From Undaria pinnatifida (taxonomy: Eukaryota > Sar > Phaeophyceae > Laminariales > Alariaceae), in NCBI GenBank assembly GCA_012845835.1, contig JABAKD010000025.1:14919966-14983965 (forward strand): a stretch of DNA of 64,000 nt. The letters run 5' to 3'. The notes beneath the pieces were generated by a model. That model was given only the letters and a program-made list of their open reading frames with translations. It had not been told where the DNA came from and did not search any database. Position 1 is the first letter of the stretch. Each line of letters starts with the position of its first letter. A program made the position numbers and the translations under genes. Shown here in pieces: positions 45,580 to 56,870 of this stretch.

Positions 45580-45850
45580 GTTAGCTAAGTCCTTTTGGAC
45601 TTGAGGCGCAAAACCTATTGGCGAAAAAAACTGTCGATTACAAAATCGACCACTCACTGGAGGCAGTACGAGCCGCTGCTGATGGGGTACTGTACCACGT
45701 GTGTTTGAACTAACCAACGCTGGAAGCGAGAGGCATGGCGACACTCGGATTCCCTGAAGCATTTCCTCGCTGCTCGCTTGATTAGATCGCGCTCGTCGCT
45801 TCCTTTTCTGTACACTACACAATCAAGACAAATCAAGTCCCGAAAGGGTT
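45580..45850. repeat. Dispersed repeat family Y, copy 3
   Basis: GGCGAAAAAAACTG(T/C)CGAT, GGCATGGCGACACTCGG and GCTTGATTAGATCGCGCTCG match the other two copies. Confidence 0.6.
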
Positions 45851-46365
45851 AAGAGTGCCTATTCCTGAACCAAAACGGCACTACTACGCATAAACCTGCC
45901 GGCGGTGGAGGTGCACCAGTTCTTTTCCGAGGTTCCTGCGCTTTTGAGGGGCTTTGAATAAGAAAGAATTGTGCAACACATGAATGACAAATCCGTTCAG
46001 TGCTGCCGCTGCTTGTGCGGTAGCTCTGGTACCACACCAAACGGAGGCAGTAGACTAAGTGGGTCATGGCCGTCGGGTAGGCGCCAACATAAAATGGCCA
46101 AGACTTCGGTATTCCTTCAAGTCACTTTTGAGGGCCTCTTGATTCAACGGCTTAAATCCACTCGCGTTGAGTGCGCGTACCCTACCACTTGTCGGTGCCT
46201 TTCAGTGCCCAGTTACACACGGTCATAGTGTTTCGCTTCCGAGCTCCGTAAAACATGTTCACGGTAGGTATACGATTTTGGGATTCGTGCACAGCCCAAA
46301 CTCGGTAGCGAAGACTGATTCTACGATAGCCGTCGCCCAAACCCGGCGATTTCTTTAACGAACGT

Positions 46366-46577
46366 TTCATGGCTACTCGACACGAGGAAATATGCGATAA
46401 GAAAATAATCTCCCATATGTTTTCTTTTTTGCAAAGGATTGGGACTATCGAGCAATGACGTCGGAGTGGCAAGGGTCACCGTATTTCAGTAGTTGCGGCC
46501 GGCAGCTGGTTTCAAAACCGGCGATTTCGTTAAAGAAACGTTGGGGGGGTCTATCGTAGAACGACTCTGAACATGGG
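46366..46577 (+). pseudogene. Coding-like relic containing GFKTGDFVKE, copy 1
   Basis: It shares a frame with 61606-61755 and, in inverse orientation, 49960-50140. It reads GLSSNDVGVARVTVFQ, stop, LRPAAGFKTGDFVKETLGG, with a frameshift before it. The pattern LSNxDV---S-TV recalls a helix-turn-helix, but I do not recognise the family. Probably a transposon-derived relic. Confidence 0.5.
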
Positions 46578-46854
46578 TGTGCCCGCCCCCCGTAGAGCCC
46601 CCGTGTAGACCACGACGAGATCAGAGGTGCCCCGTCGTGATCCTGGCGGGCTGCCAGGCCTCCCGAACTTTAGACTAGCTTTTTTGGAAGAAATACGCCA
46701 CACAATTTTCACCTAGACTACACGCCCCATAACTATGTGTGCACTAGCAAAGGGGGTCAACTGAAAATAATACTTGAAGCTAGAACTCTTTCTCGGCTAC
46801 TTTCGCGGGTGACAATCCAAACGACAGTCGCTCTTTAAGGTGCAACACTCTGTG

Positions 46855-47036
46855 TTCCCAAGGGCACAGGGAAGCAACCACACTTTGTAACCACATTCGT
46901 AGAGCATCAAACTCGAAAAAAATGTTATCTTTTGACCTAATTCCCCTGGCTTTCTCCCCCGGATGCAAAATCAAGATTCTTACGGCTGAAACCTACATAC
47001 GTTATCGGCTACCACTGCCTGTACCGTAGCTTGGGA
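46855..47036 (-). pseudogene. Partial sulfotransferase pseudogene (3' end copy)
   Basis: The minus strand matches the last exon of the sulfotransferase at 47343-48051. It shares GCTACGGTACAGGCAGTGG versus GCTACGGCGCAAGCAGCGG, then GATAACGTA, then CCGGGGGAGAAAGCC versus CCGGGGGAGGAAGCT, then the ATGTGGTTAC/GTATGGTTGC end and CCCTGTGC. Stops and a frameshift precede the HPGEKARG segment, and the stretch for EVDPEVLEIAD is mostly missing. It lies about 0.3 kb beyond the end of the parent gene, so it is a tandem partial duplicate. Confidence 0.8.
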
Positions 47037-47342
47037 CTACCCCCTCACGGAAGCTGTATCATGCCCCAGTACACAGTTGACGGACCTCTATAGCGCTGGT
47101 ATACCCAGGCTGATACTACCGGGGGCACTGTAGCGGCAACCGGCACCACTCCGCATTCTACCACTAAGGGTTGGGGTACCCATGTGCTATACTAGCGATT
47201 TCACGGGCACCGTAGCGGGCAACCGGCACTCGCCAACCGGCACTCGCCAACCGGCACTCCCCAATCGGTACTATAGAGGGACTAACACTTTGTTTTCGCC
47301 GTGGAGGTGCTTGCTTCGTTCCGTTTAGAGGGATATTGTGCT

Positions 47343-48051
47343 TCACGGTGACACTCTTAGTTTGTCGAGAAGCACAGGGGGCAACCATACTCGTAGCACG
47401 GCATCCGCAATCTCAAGCACTTCCGGATCAACTTCATCCTCAAATCTTCTAACTTTCGACTCAGCCCTTCTAGCTTCCTCCCCCGGGTGCGCATCGATTT
47501 TCTTGTGACCAAACCCTAGGTTATCGTCTGCCGCTGCTTGCGCCGTAGCCTCGACTACATCAAACGGCAGCTGCACCCCAATTGAGTCAAACCAGGTGTA
47601 ATGCCAATCGAGAGGGTCGATTATCGCGTCCTGGTACCAAAACTCCACGGACTGATGAGGCAGCAGCCCTGAGAATAAAATGTGCCGAAGTGCCAACCAT
47701 TGACACATAATCGGCAACTCCCTGGTGATAAACGCCTTCAAGTCTCCTAGATCCATACCACTATGCACTCCCAGATGAAAATACGCGCTTACGACCGCTG
47801 GTCTGGGGTCCCTGAACACCACCATTTGGAGCCAGTCATCTGTGGTGTTGCAGTTAGCCTCGTGGACGCAACGCCATACGTCGACGTGGTTCGTTAGAGG
47901 TGCACCGTCTGCGAACTTGCACGCCGAGTGACCGTGACTGTGCTTGTTGTTGGGATCGGGGGCGAGCTCGATGCCGTGGTTGTGGCTGTAGGCGCAGTCG
48001 GTGGAGACGGGGAGCGTGTGCTTGTCGACCCTGGAGAGGAGAATCGTCACG
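47343..48051 (-). CDS. Sulfotransferase exon 3 (last exon)
   Basis: CTTCCTCCAG|C acceptor; 709 nt to TGA. It carries the 3'-phosphate-binding motif FRDPRPAVVSAYF and most of the C-terminal fold. Cys- and His-rich segments (DCAYSHNHG, HSHGHSACKF) precede it, as do CVHEANCNTTDDWLQM residues. Confidence 0.88.
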
Positions 48052-51000
48052 CTGGAGGAAGGGCGGCACACCAAAAAACGGGGACAGATGAGCACGAGAC
48101 ACAATAACCTACGGGGGAGGGGAAACGCACAACGCTTACCGATGTATCATTACCGGTACTGTTGTGTGGGGGGACTAATTCGACTCCGTGTCTACGTCTG
48201 CATATACATATATGGTGGCAAGGAGCAGACAGTGTGTGCTTATGGAACTTGGGAAGGAAGATGACCAGAACGGTATGTCAACGGCATCATAGGCCAACAC
48301 ACGGCGACGGGCAAACACATCACACAGAGCCTAACCACGAAGGGCAACCGCAGTGAACAAGCGACGAAGTAAGACGAGGAGCGTGATAGATTGCTCCAAC
48401 AGTGATGGCCATGCTGCTACGTTGCGTGTGACGGGGGGGATGGAGTCGCTCTAAAGCCAAAACACAATCAAATATATATGCCCTACATATCTTGGAGTTG
48501 CTAGTTTGAGGAGCGCTATACTTCACTACGGTAAGCCCCCCCCCTTCCCCCTTCGGACCACTGTCTCAGTTTCCCCCTCTCTTAATCGGTCCGAGAGCGT
48601 CTTTCAACACTGTCAACATATTTCGTTTGAGCGGAGCCAACGAGCCCGCGTAACAGTGGCACGCTAAGCATCACGACTAGAACGTCCTATCGTATCGTCC
48701 TTATCGCCCCACGACGACATTCATCAAAACAGTTAGAAGCAGCTTGGCTGACGCGTACCACCCTTGTGGCAGCATGGCTCTCATGAAATGCAGTACGCGA
48801 CAGCCTCCTCGCGAGCACCCGACACGACTCTCCATCCTTTCATGATCGTTAAACCGTACTCCCCACAGTTTAAAAAGCGTTTGCGTCAAGTACATGTGGC
48901 GGTCGCTGCGACCCTAGACCCTATCCCACAGTTGAGGAAAATTGCACCCAATGCATGGGGGGAGTAACTGCAACTTCATTACCTAGTGGTAGTGCGGCCA
49001 GCATTCAACAGAAGCGATGACCACGGCTTTATTCCTCGAGGACGATTGGTTTAGCGGCGGCAAACTCTTCTGGAAAACACTTCACTACCGTAGTTCAAAT
49101 TGACCGGTTCGCGCTCGCCCGACGGCAGTAACGAAGGTTCAAATTTTCCGGTTCGGGTTCGCCACTCGAGTTGTTTTACGGTAGCCTCCTATCAATGCTA
49201 TCAATGCTATCAATGCTATCAATGCTATCAATGCTATCAATGCTATCAATGCTATCAATGCTATCAATGCTATCAATGTTATCAATGCTATTAATGTTAT
49301 CAATGCTATCAATGTCATCAGTGCTATCAATGCTATCAATGCTATCAATGCTATCAATGCTATCAATCAATGCTATCAATGCTATCAGTGCTATCAACGC
49401 TACTCTATAGGGGGGTCCCGTTTTGTGCGTTTTTTATTTATAGCAGTGGTTCGGGATCACTTGCGCGAGTAACCCCCGCCTTCCTTGCTTGCGGTCGTGG
49501 GCTTTCGTGCTGCATAAATGTTACGATATGAATACCAATTGGGATGGTCGGCTACGTTGCGCCGAACACATCAGCTAGTAACGTGTTTTTGTCAGTGAGG
49601 TACATAGTCACTCGAGTGCGAGTATGATAGTATGATAGTATGATAGTATGATAGTATTATAGTATGATCGTATGATCGTATGATCGAATGATAGTATGAT
49701 CGTATGATAGTGTGACAGTATGACAGTATGACAGTATGACAGTATGATAGTATGATAGTGTAATGTAGTATGATAGTATGATAGTATGATAGTATGATAG
49801 TATGATAGTATGATAGCATGATAGTATGATAGTATGATAGTATGATAGTATGATGATGGTATGATCGTATGATAGTATGATAGTATGATAGTTTGATAGT
49901 ATGACAGTACGATAGTGAAGACCCGACGGTGAAAAACGGGGGTATGATGGAGTACGATCGTATCCTTGAGATCCAATTCTTCTTTGACGAAATCGCCGGT
50001 TTTGAAACCAGCTCCCGGCCGTATCTCCTGCAATACGGTGCCGCTTGCCGCCCGGACGTCGGCGTTTGACAGCCCTCTTTGCAAGAGTAAGGAAATGCAT
50101 GAAGATTGTTCTATTATCGCATCCTTCCTGGTGTAGAGCATTCATGAAACGTTCCCTAAAATAAAATCGCTGGTTTGGGGGCGAGGCTAGATCGTGGTAT
50201 TAGTCATTAGGCCAAACACAAGTTCAGATGCGGGAAGATGTGGTCCATCACGCGTGTAGTGTAGCCAACTCAAGAATGGGTTGCCAGTGCTTCATGATGT
50301 CGCCGCACAATATACAGCAGGGGCGCGTGTAAAAATGCTGGCGAGATACTCCTCACACAGCAGCCTAGCTATTACGCCCCCCAACCTGACTCTCAGAATA
50401 CGTGTGCACCCTTTTACTCGATGTGATAAACCCTTGCCCATCACTTGTCCATTCCATGTAACGACACGCGTGCTACGACAACAAAGGCATATTTTGTTTT
50501 TGCTGAAATTGATTCTGAATGACGGGTCATACCAGGTTCTGGTCAGGAGGCCATCCGTCTTGTTGCATGTTGGTTTTGGAGATGTACGTCAGACTGAACC
50601 CAAAACCGTCCGTGAGGCCACCATTAATATTTCACAATATGCTTTTGACTAAGGGTTACGGTATTGTAGCACCATACCCCCTTTTCGTGACCGTGTCTGA
50701 GCCACTCGCACCAGTGACTCCGCTCCTCACGGGCAAGGAGACTTCAGGCTATATTGTCGGCGAGGCGTAACTTACCTTTCTTCACTCATTGAAGACCGAT
50801 ATAGCACGATAAAAGCAGCAGGAAAGCTCGAAGCCGCGCGAAGAAACAGGGGCGTTACTCGCGCGAGTGACCCCGAGCGACAGCAATCTGAAACAAATAA
50901 TAAAACAACGGAGTGACCCCCGATCCATGTTCGTTTTTGTGTATACCTAGGCCGTAAGGTTGTGCATCTCCGGCTGCAGTTTTAACGTTTCATCGACATC

Positions 51001-52430
51001 TGTTTTTGATGGCGTCATAAAACTCCTCGTGCGAGGAAATTAGGAATTGGAAGAGGGTGCACCTTTACCGCATAATGTGCCACGAATACCAGGTATATAT
51101 TGCTATTAGTGTAGTAACAGTACTGCTTCATGAAACCACACTGCAGTAGTATTAATAGGATTTCATCGCAATCCTAGGCATTTTCCTCTCGGTTAAGGAC
51201 CCCCCGTTGGTCACACCTGGTGAACGCTGTTGGACATTTCAAGTGCTAGCCCTTTGTCGAACCGTAAGTCCGTCGATACTATGGGGACCGACCGGCGACG
51301 TCTCACCTCTCGATCGTTTCGCAGGAGCACCTTGCATCGCTTCCACCTAGTGACGGATCAAAGATCATGGTTCGGTCGGCGAACCGAGATCGAGCTTGGC
51401 TTTCACGTTCTTCTCTGCGCGAGAAGTCGACCCGACAACTCCCTTTGCCTGGTGTAACGTTTGAGTTCGCGAGTGTATTGAACGAAGTTGGGCTTGTTGA
51501 ACATGTGCGCACTCTCATGGTTTATCTCTCTGTTTAGAGTGTGTACTCAGCAGCAGCGGGCGCGGCTAGCAGTAGCAGCGCTGGTGAGCAGAAGAGCTGC
51601 TGAGTACAAGACAATATTGGCGGGTACCTGGTATACCAGAAGGGACACTTTGTGACTCCTCCGCAGACGATGAGCCGCGTCGGTCCGAGATATTGCAAAT
51701 AGCCAGACCGTTCTAATCCCTATCACATCACGCGGCAAGAGGAAGACGACTCAGCACTCCGATCGTCAACACCGTTTGGGCAAACGTGCGTGACTTGTAA
51801 CGTGTTTGATGTACAGACAACGTTCGCTACCGAAGCCATGGCTACGGCAGGCGGGGTACCTACGCCCCTTTCCACCACTGGATTTTCACCGGACGCCCGA
51901 GTAACTCTGTATAGCTCAATGCAAACAAATCCTTTACGCGATTTTTGTTTGGCGTGAGGTGGAGCTAACCATTCCGTTGCGGTTTCATATGGCCAAAAAG
52001 ACGATCACGAGGGCGTAAGACCGCAAATGGGTAGGGGTTTACACCCTCGCGAGTGAATCCGAGCCTCCGGACAAGAGAGACCCCACAAATACCGCCCCAA
52101 ACCGTAGCCACGGTCCCGGACACATAGTCTACAGGTTTCCTCACCGAATAAAAATTGCAGGTATTCGCACGTCCGTACCAACCCTCCTGTCGCCCAGTCG
52201 AACATCATGCCCGTGCCGCTCTTAGGCTCGCCCCTTTCTTGCACCCTAACCACTTGGCTCAGTTTTCCATTAGATCCGGTAGGCTCTAAATTGCGGAAGA
52301 GCAGCTCGCATGGCGGACAGGCCTCTTCCTCTTTATGAAGACCGATCGCGGCTAGTGCATCACGTGGCATCGAAGGAAGCCCGCCCACCACGGTTAGCCA
52401 GGAGACCAACAATATCGTCATGGCCGTCAT
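47343..52430 (-). CDS. Sulfotransferase, three exons (378 aa)
   Basis: Spliced from 52430-52145, 51448-51307 and 48051-47343; all junction phases agree and the frame runs from ATG to TGA. The enzyme is predicted to transfer sulfate from PAPS to a carbohydrate or small acceptor. Residues 1-20 form a signal peptide or anchor (ILLVSWLTVVGG). The 5'-phosphosulfate loop is ERGEPKSGTGMM (65-76), and the 3'-phosphate motif is FRDPRPAVVSAYF (222-234) with the expected R and S. The fold continues through CQWLALRHILFSG and PLDWHYTWF to AVLRVWLPPVLLDKL at the end. A domain of this type with the order EPKSGTG, FDPSLGG, FRDPRPAVVS, HPG and RVWLPPVLL is one I associate with brown-algal sulfotransferase families (recollection, not searched). 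It probably acts in the Golgi, for example on cell-wall polysaccharides (inference). A truncated copy lies just downstream. Confidence 0.85.
49189..49403. repeat. CTATCAATG 9-bp minisatellite
   Basis: About 23 copies of CTATCAATG with a few substitutions, one 4-bp extra step near 49360 and a degenerate 3' end. It lies in intron 2 of the sulfotransferase and abuts the left end of a MITE-2 copy. Confidence 0.95.
49400..49960. mobile_element. MITE-2 copy carrying an 8-bp array
   Basis: Left GGTTCGGGATCACTTGCGCG. Internal ACGTGTTTTTGTCAGTGAGG then GCGAGTATGATAG, the array, and then GATAGTGAAGACCCGACGG with GGGGGTATGATGG. Both flanks of the array match those of the TATGG array at 53508. Confidence 0.6.
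49621..49917. repeat. TAGTATGA 8-bp tandem array
   Basis: About 36 units of TAGTATGA with C/T and A/C variants (TCGTATGA, CAGTATGA). It is continuous apart from short slips near 49760 and 49850. Confidence 0.95.
49960..50141 (-). pseudogene. Coding-like relic containing GFKTGDFVKE, copy 2 (most intact)
   Basis: The minus strand reads ISLLLQRGLSNADVRAASG then TVLQEIRPGAGFKTGDFVKE without a stop, then runs into the array. It is the best-preserved of three copies. Family unknown; possibly a transposase-derived domain. Confidence 0.5.
50648..50950. mobile_element. MITE-2 family copy
   Basis: Left AAGGGTTACGGTATTGTAGC and TGAGCCACTCGCACCAGTGA. Right GTTACTCGCGCGAGTGACCC and GGAGTGACCCCCGATCC. 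Confidence 0.6.
51307..51448 (-). CDS. Sulfotransferase exon 2
   Basis: GTTACACCAG|GC acceptor and GAGAG|GTGAGA donor, 142 nt. It encodes (G)KGSCRVDFSRREERESQ, then RTMIFDPSLGGSDARCSC and ETIE. It bridges LQFLFG of exon 1 to VTILLSRVDK of exon 3, with both junctions in phase. Confidence 0.8.
51840..52125. mobile_element. MITE-2 family copy in sulfotransferase intron 1
   Basis: Left GGCTACGGCAGGCGGGGTAC. Internal CCATTCCGTTGCGGTTTCAT. Right CCTCGCGAGTGAATCCGAGC and ACCGTAGCCACGGTCCC. It ends about 20 bp inside the intron from the exon 1 donor. Confidence 0.55.
52145..52430 (-). CDS. Sulfotransferase exon 1 (signal peptide and PAPS loop)
   Basis: ATG at 52430-52428; 286 nt. It ends CAATTTTTATTCG|GTGAGG, phase 1. 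It encodes the hydrophobic N-terminus, ACPPCELLFRNLEP, VQERGEPKSGTGMMFDWATG and CEYLQFLF. Reading past the donor enters a MITE-2 copy. Confidence 0.82.
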
Positions 52431-53284
52431 TGTTTGTGTGTCGGCTGAAGCAAGAACAGCCTCACTGTGATAGTGCGTGTATGGACCGCGTGTCGATATT
52501 CTTAGCTTGGGACGGCCTGTGGGTTGCAGCGAAGATGGGCAAGGCGTGCAGGGTGGAATGAGACGCGTGCTCTAGGTTAGCGGTGCAGTGGCACTATAAT
52601 TTTTGGATGATCCTCGAAGGGCATGCTACGACAGATTATTTAAGTGACCCATTTCATTTTCATGGGGCTGCTGACTTAGACTAAGGATACAGACTAAGGA
52701 TATCGACTAAATACCTCTCTTACTTAAAATAAACTCATTAGTCTTTGGGTGAAAACGTAAGAGAGCTCTAGCTACCCGATGAAAAATGCCATGGCCTAGG
52801 AATTAAGGGAAACTTACGCACAGCCAGAACAAAAAGAAGGAAAAATTCCGACAATATTGTTGGGGTAAGCAGCCCTCGTTCCGAAAGCGCTTTGCTCAAG
52901 AGTGCTACCGACTGAGGCTACGGGTAGGGGGTAGGGGGGGGGGGGGATCCCCATGATGTTTACCACTACTACTACCGGTCTTCTCCACCACTCGCACGAC
53001 TAACTCTCTACCTCACACCGGTCCACGGTCCACGCCAATAAAGACTCTTCGCGATGTTTGTGGAGCGCACCGTGGCTTTTGACATCATATTGCGGGTTCA
53101 CGTCGCAAAGGAAAAGCAGAGCACACTCACTCGAGAGCTTTCGACCGCAGAAGAAAAGAAGGGACAGGTGGGGGGCCACTCGCGCGAGCGAGTGACCCCG
53201 GAGCCACCGTGAAAAAAAATCCTGCCGTAGCCACGGTGTACCTTTTTGCTTGGAGTATGTAGATACTCAAGAGTGAGTGGTACG

Positions 53285-54325
53285 ATAGGGAGGCCCCTTT
53301 TGGGCACGTGTTTTTGAGTTGCTCGGTGTTTCTCGCGCGAGTGACCACCCCCCTGTTCCTTGCGCGCGTCACCGTCTATCTTTTATTTTCGCGCTGTTTA
53401 ACATTCTCGATATTAATAATGCGAAAAAGGGATGGCCAGTCAACGCCGCACCTAAAAAGTCGACGAACGTGTTTTTGACGAGTGAGGTACGGAATCCTTC
53501 AGCGCGAGTATGGTATGGTATGGTATGGTATGGTATGGTATGGTATGGTATGGTATGGTATGGTATGGTATGGTATGGTATGGTATGGTATGGTATGGTA
53601 TGGTATGGTATGGTATGGTATGGTATGGTATGGTATGGTATGGTATGGTATGGTATGGTATGGTATGGTATGGTATGGTATGGTATGGTATGGTATGGTA
53701 TGGTATGGTATGGTATGGTATGGTATGGTATGGTATGGTATGGTATGGTATGGTATGGTATGGTATGGTATGGTATGGTATGGTATGGTATGGTATGGTA
53801 TGGTATGGTATGGTATGGTATGGTATGGTATGGTATGGTATGGTATGGTATGGTATGGTATGGTATGGTATGGTATGGTATGGTATGGTATGGTATGGTA
53901 TGGTATGGTATGGTATGGTATGGTATGGTATGGTATGGTATGGTATGGTATGGTATGGTATGGTATGGTATGGTATGGTATGATATGGTATGGTATGGTA
54001 TGGTATGGTATGGTATGGTATGATATGGTATGGTATGATATGATATGGTATGGTATGATATGGTGTGGTATGGTATGGTATGGTATGGTATGGTATGGTA
54101 TGGTATGGTACGGTATGGTATGGTATGGTATGGTATGGTATGGTATGGTATGGTATGGTATGATATGGTATGGTATGGTATGGTATGATATGGTATGGTA
54201 TGGTATGGTATGGTATGGTATGGTATGGTATGGTATGGTATGGTATGGTATGGTATGGTATGATAGTGAACACCCGGTAGTGAAAACTCGGGGTACCCCC
54301 TACCCGTAGCCTTGATCTACTACAA
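53285..54325. mobile_element. MITE-2 copy carrying a 5-bp array
   Basis: Left GCTCGGTGTTTCTCGCGCGA. Internal ACGTGTTTTTGACGAGTGAGG then GCGCGAGTATGG. After the array come GATAGTGAACACCCGG and GTGAAAACTCGGGG, then CTACCCGTAGCCTTGATC. Without the array the element would be about 280 bp, the family length. Confidence 0.65.
53508..54262. repeat. TATGG pentanucleotide array (about 755 bp)
   Basis: About 150 units. The first 470 bp are perfect. Variants TATGA, TGTGG and TACGG appear only in the last 280 bp. All frames stay open on both strands because the unit has no stop, so the long frames here are artefacts. Confidence 0.98.
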
Positions 54326-54346
54326 CACGCGTCCCCTGCTTGATTG

Positions 54347-54661
54347 AGAAGCGACGCGTGCTACAATAGACGTGCACCACTTTTTTTTGTTTCTGAGGTT
54401 CCTCGCTTTAGGAGGTTAAGACATGTCCTTCTTAACCCAAAAACTGATTCGGAATAAGTAAAACCTGCTTTTATATCGCGGACGAAGAATCTGATGGTCT
54501 AGGTACATAACATACAACGATAATCTGGCAAAAAAAAAAGAAAAAAACAAAGCTGCTTCCGACAATTTTGGGTTTTAGGAGGCCAACCAACCCACGTTTT
54601 TCAGAAACCATTTTCAGACGTCTGGAGATCACGAAACGTGCTGCCTCTATCGCCCGTCGTC
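54347..54661. mobile_element. MITE-1 family copy
   Basis: Left GACGCGTGCTACAATAGACG. Right inverse GTGCTGCCTCTATCGCCCG. Internal CTTCTTAACCCAAAAACTGA and TTTTGGGTTTTAGGAGGCC. About 315 bp. Confidence 0.6.
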
Positions 54662-55194
54662 GCATTCGTAAGGCGCGCGTGCGCTGCCAAAAATCTGGCA
54701 TTATTAAGGCATACCGCTTTTTTAGCCGAAAGGTTTCCTAAAGGATGAGGCTTCCTAACCCAAAAGATCGCCTGGATGAAATTCATTCGTATCATAAGCC
54801 TTGTTTTGAAATATGTTTTTTGATTTACCATGTAGGGCCATGGGATCGTTCGTCCGACCAGTATTGACAGAACAGGGCACTTGCTTTTCTCGAAAGCAGT
54901 TTTTGTGTGTGAGGAGTGTGTGTGACGTGTGCGTGAGGCATAAACCTGACGGTGGAGACGTGCAGCATTAGTTTTGCAAAAAAATGTTCTGAAACATGTC
55001 ACGAGGCTCCTCGACCAAACCCCGAATCGTCGGACCTTCGGTATTTTTATGCGATATATTATCGGCGTTATCATTAGTACATAACCTAATACCAGGCAGA
55101 TGATAAAAAGGGATGTCTTCTTGCTACTACAACCGTCAGATTTGTCCCCTTTACGGACATATAGTTTCCGCGCACATTCTTTGAAGTGTCCCGC

Positions 55195-56110
55195 TCGCCC
55201 CCCCCTTCCTCCCCGATCCCTCTTGTTCAAACGCCCCACCTAAAATCAAAATCTGCCTGAGAGTAGTAAACACTACCAGCCAGCGGATATCACCGCATTA
55301 TCTTTCTAGCCATCTATACCGTAGCTCCAATTCATCCCCCCCCCCCCCCCCCCCGCCCCCCCTTTTCTTCCCCCGCCCTTTTGTTCAAACGCCCCACCTA
55401 CAATCGAAATCGGCCGGAGAAATAAACACTTCTGCGCATTTGATATCGCGTCATTATCTTTCTAGCCATCCATGACGTAGCTTTCATTCAGCCCCCCCCG
55501 CCGCCCGCCCCCAACGTCCCCTCCTTCTCCACCACCCGAACCATCGCCTAGACCCAGCACCACGCATATATATAACAAACGCACCACGCATATAGCAAAC
55601 CCCTCCATCTATGCAAACCTTAAGATGATGGTTAAAAAAACCTTTCTGCGCCCCCACCCCTTCCCCACCCCAACCCCACCCCCACCCCCACCCCCTCGAA
55701 CGCTCCGCCCTCTCCTCACTGGTTGTACGACTTACAGGATAGGATTTATAGTTTCCACGCACAGATTGAGCTGTTTTCCCCCCCTCTTGATCAAACCCAG
55801 CCCCCCCCGTCCTTAAAAATCGGCCCTCCCCTCACCGACTTACAGGATTCACTTGATAAACTGATGCATTTCCTTCCACAGCTGTTAGATTATGTCCCCT
55901 CAAAAACGAGTTTTTTAGTTTCCGCACACAGACTGCCTAACATCACCCTGTTGACCCTGATAGCTACACTGTAGTTGCAAGGGGAGTCGCCGACCTATAT
56001 TCTCAATGAGGACACACAACCCGTAATACGCGCGATCGGAGTATCAAACACAGCTTGTAAAGATGAGTTTCGACGAAATCCTCGGTCTCACAGCTGGAAT
56101 GTATTTTCAT
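55195..56110. repeat. Long C-rich direct repeat, copy 1
   Basis: It matches 62765-63650 in order and orientation. A unit CAAACGCCCCACC...ATTATCTTTC is present twice here and once in copy 2. Then come CCTAGACC(C/T)AGCACCAC, a CCCCAC-rich tract, CTGGTTGTACGACTTA-like sequence, and a 3' block of about 245 bp that is nearly identical (TGTTGACCCTGATAGCTACA through GAGTTTCGACGAAATC). Confidence 0.85.
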
Positions 56111-56112
56111 TT
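56063..56112 (+). other. Start of a small frame MSFDEILGLTAGMYFHL
   Basis: The 3' end of the direct repeat encodes MSFDEILGLTAGMYFHL here and MSFDEIFDLTAGVYFNF at 63574. Similar short phrases are, from memory, common in small hypothetical proteins in databases. Whether it is translated is unknown. Confidence 0.35.
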
Positions 56113-56604
56113 ATGTAATACCCTAGACCACGCGATTATTGATGGATCATCTGGTATTTATGATAGCAGTGAGTGGGTGTTAGTTGTCTACAAATCGGCT
56201 TTGAGGGGAACGTATCGAATCATGGGCTCAAATGAGGAACTTTCCCTCCCCCAACAAGAAAAGTGTCACACCGATTACAGTGTGTAGTAGTAGCATGTGG
56301 TCATATCCCAGGGCAGGGGGTGTTGCACACAGCAGGAAAAAACATTATAGGAGGAGGCGAATACCGCAAATCCGAAACGTGGCTTCGAAGGGGCATTCGT
56401 TCGCGCAAAACCCGACCACAACAAGCTGTCTATGCTTTCTGGTCTAGTCCCGAACGAAACTGTGCTCGTCGTGTAAAATAATTGGACTAACCGGGGTAGT
56501 TAGTTCCTCGCAGCTCATCAACCGTAACGAGTTCAACCAGTGAGGTACACCATAAAATGGCCCAACCAGTACCAAAACCCCTGACCACCGTGGCATGACT
56601 CCCG

Positions 56605-56870
<266 letters not shown>

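Noticed and set aside
49608-50141. 177-residue minus-strand frame ending in ILSYYHT repeats
   Set aside because: Only its first 50-60 residues are coding-like; the rest is read-through of the 8-bp array.
53319-54309. Three frames of 157-275 residues on + and - over the TATGG array
   Set aside because: A 5-bp unit without stops keeps frames open automatically; the products are pure repeats of five residues.
54601-55239. 212-residue minus-strand frame
   Set aside because: It crosses a MITE-1 copy and its flank, has no plausible domain, and its composition matches repeats rather than genes.
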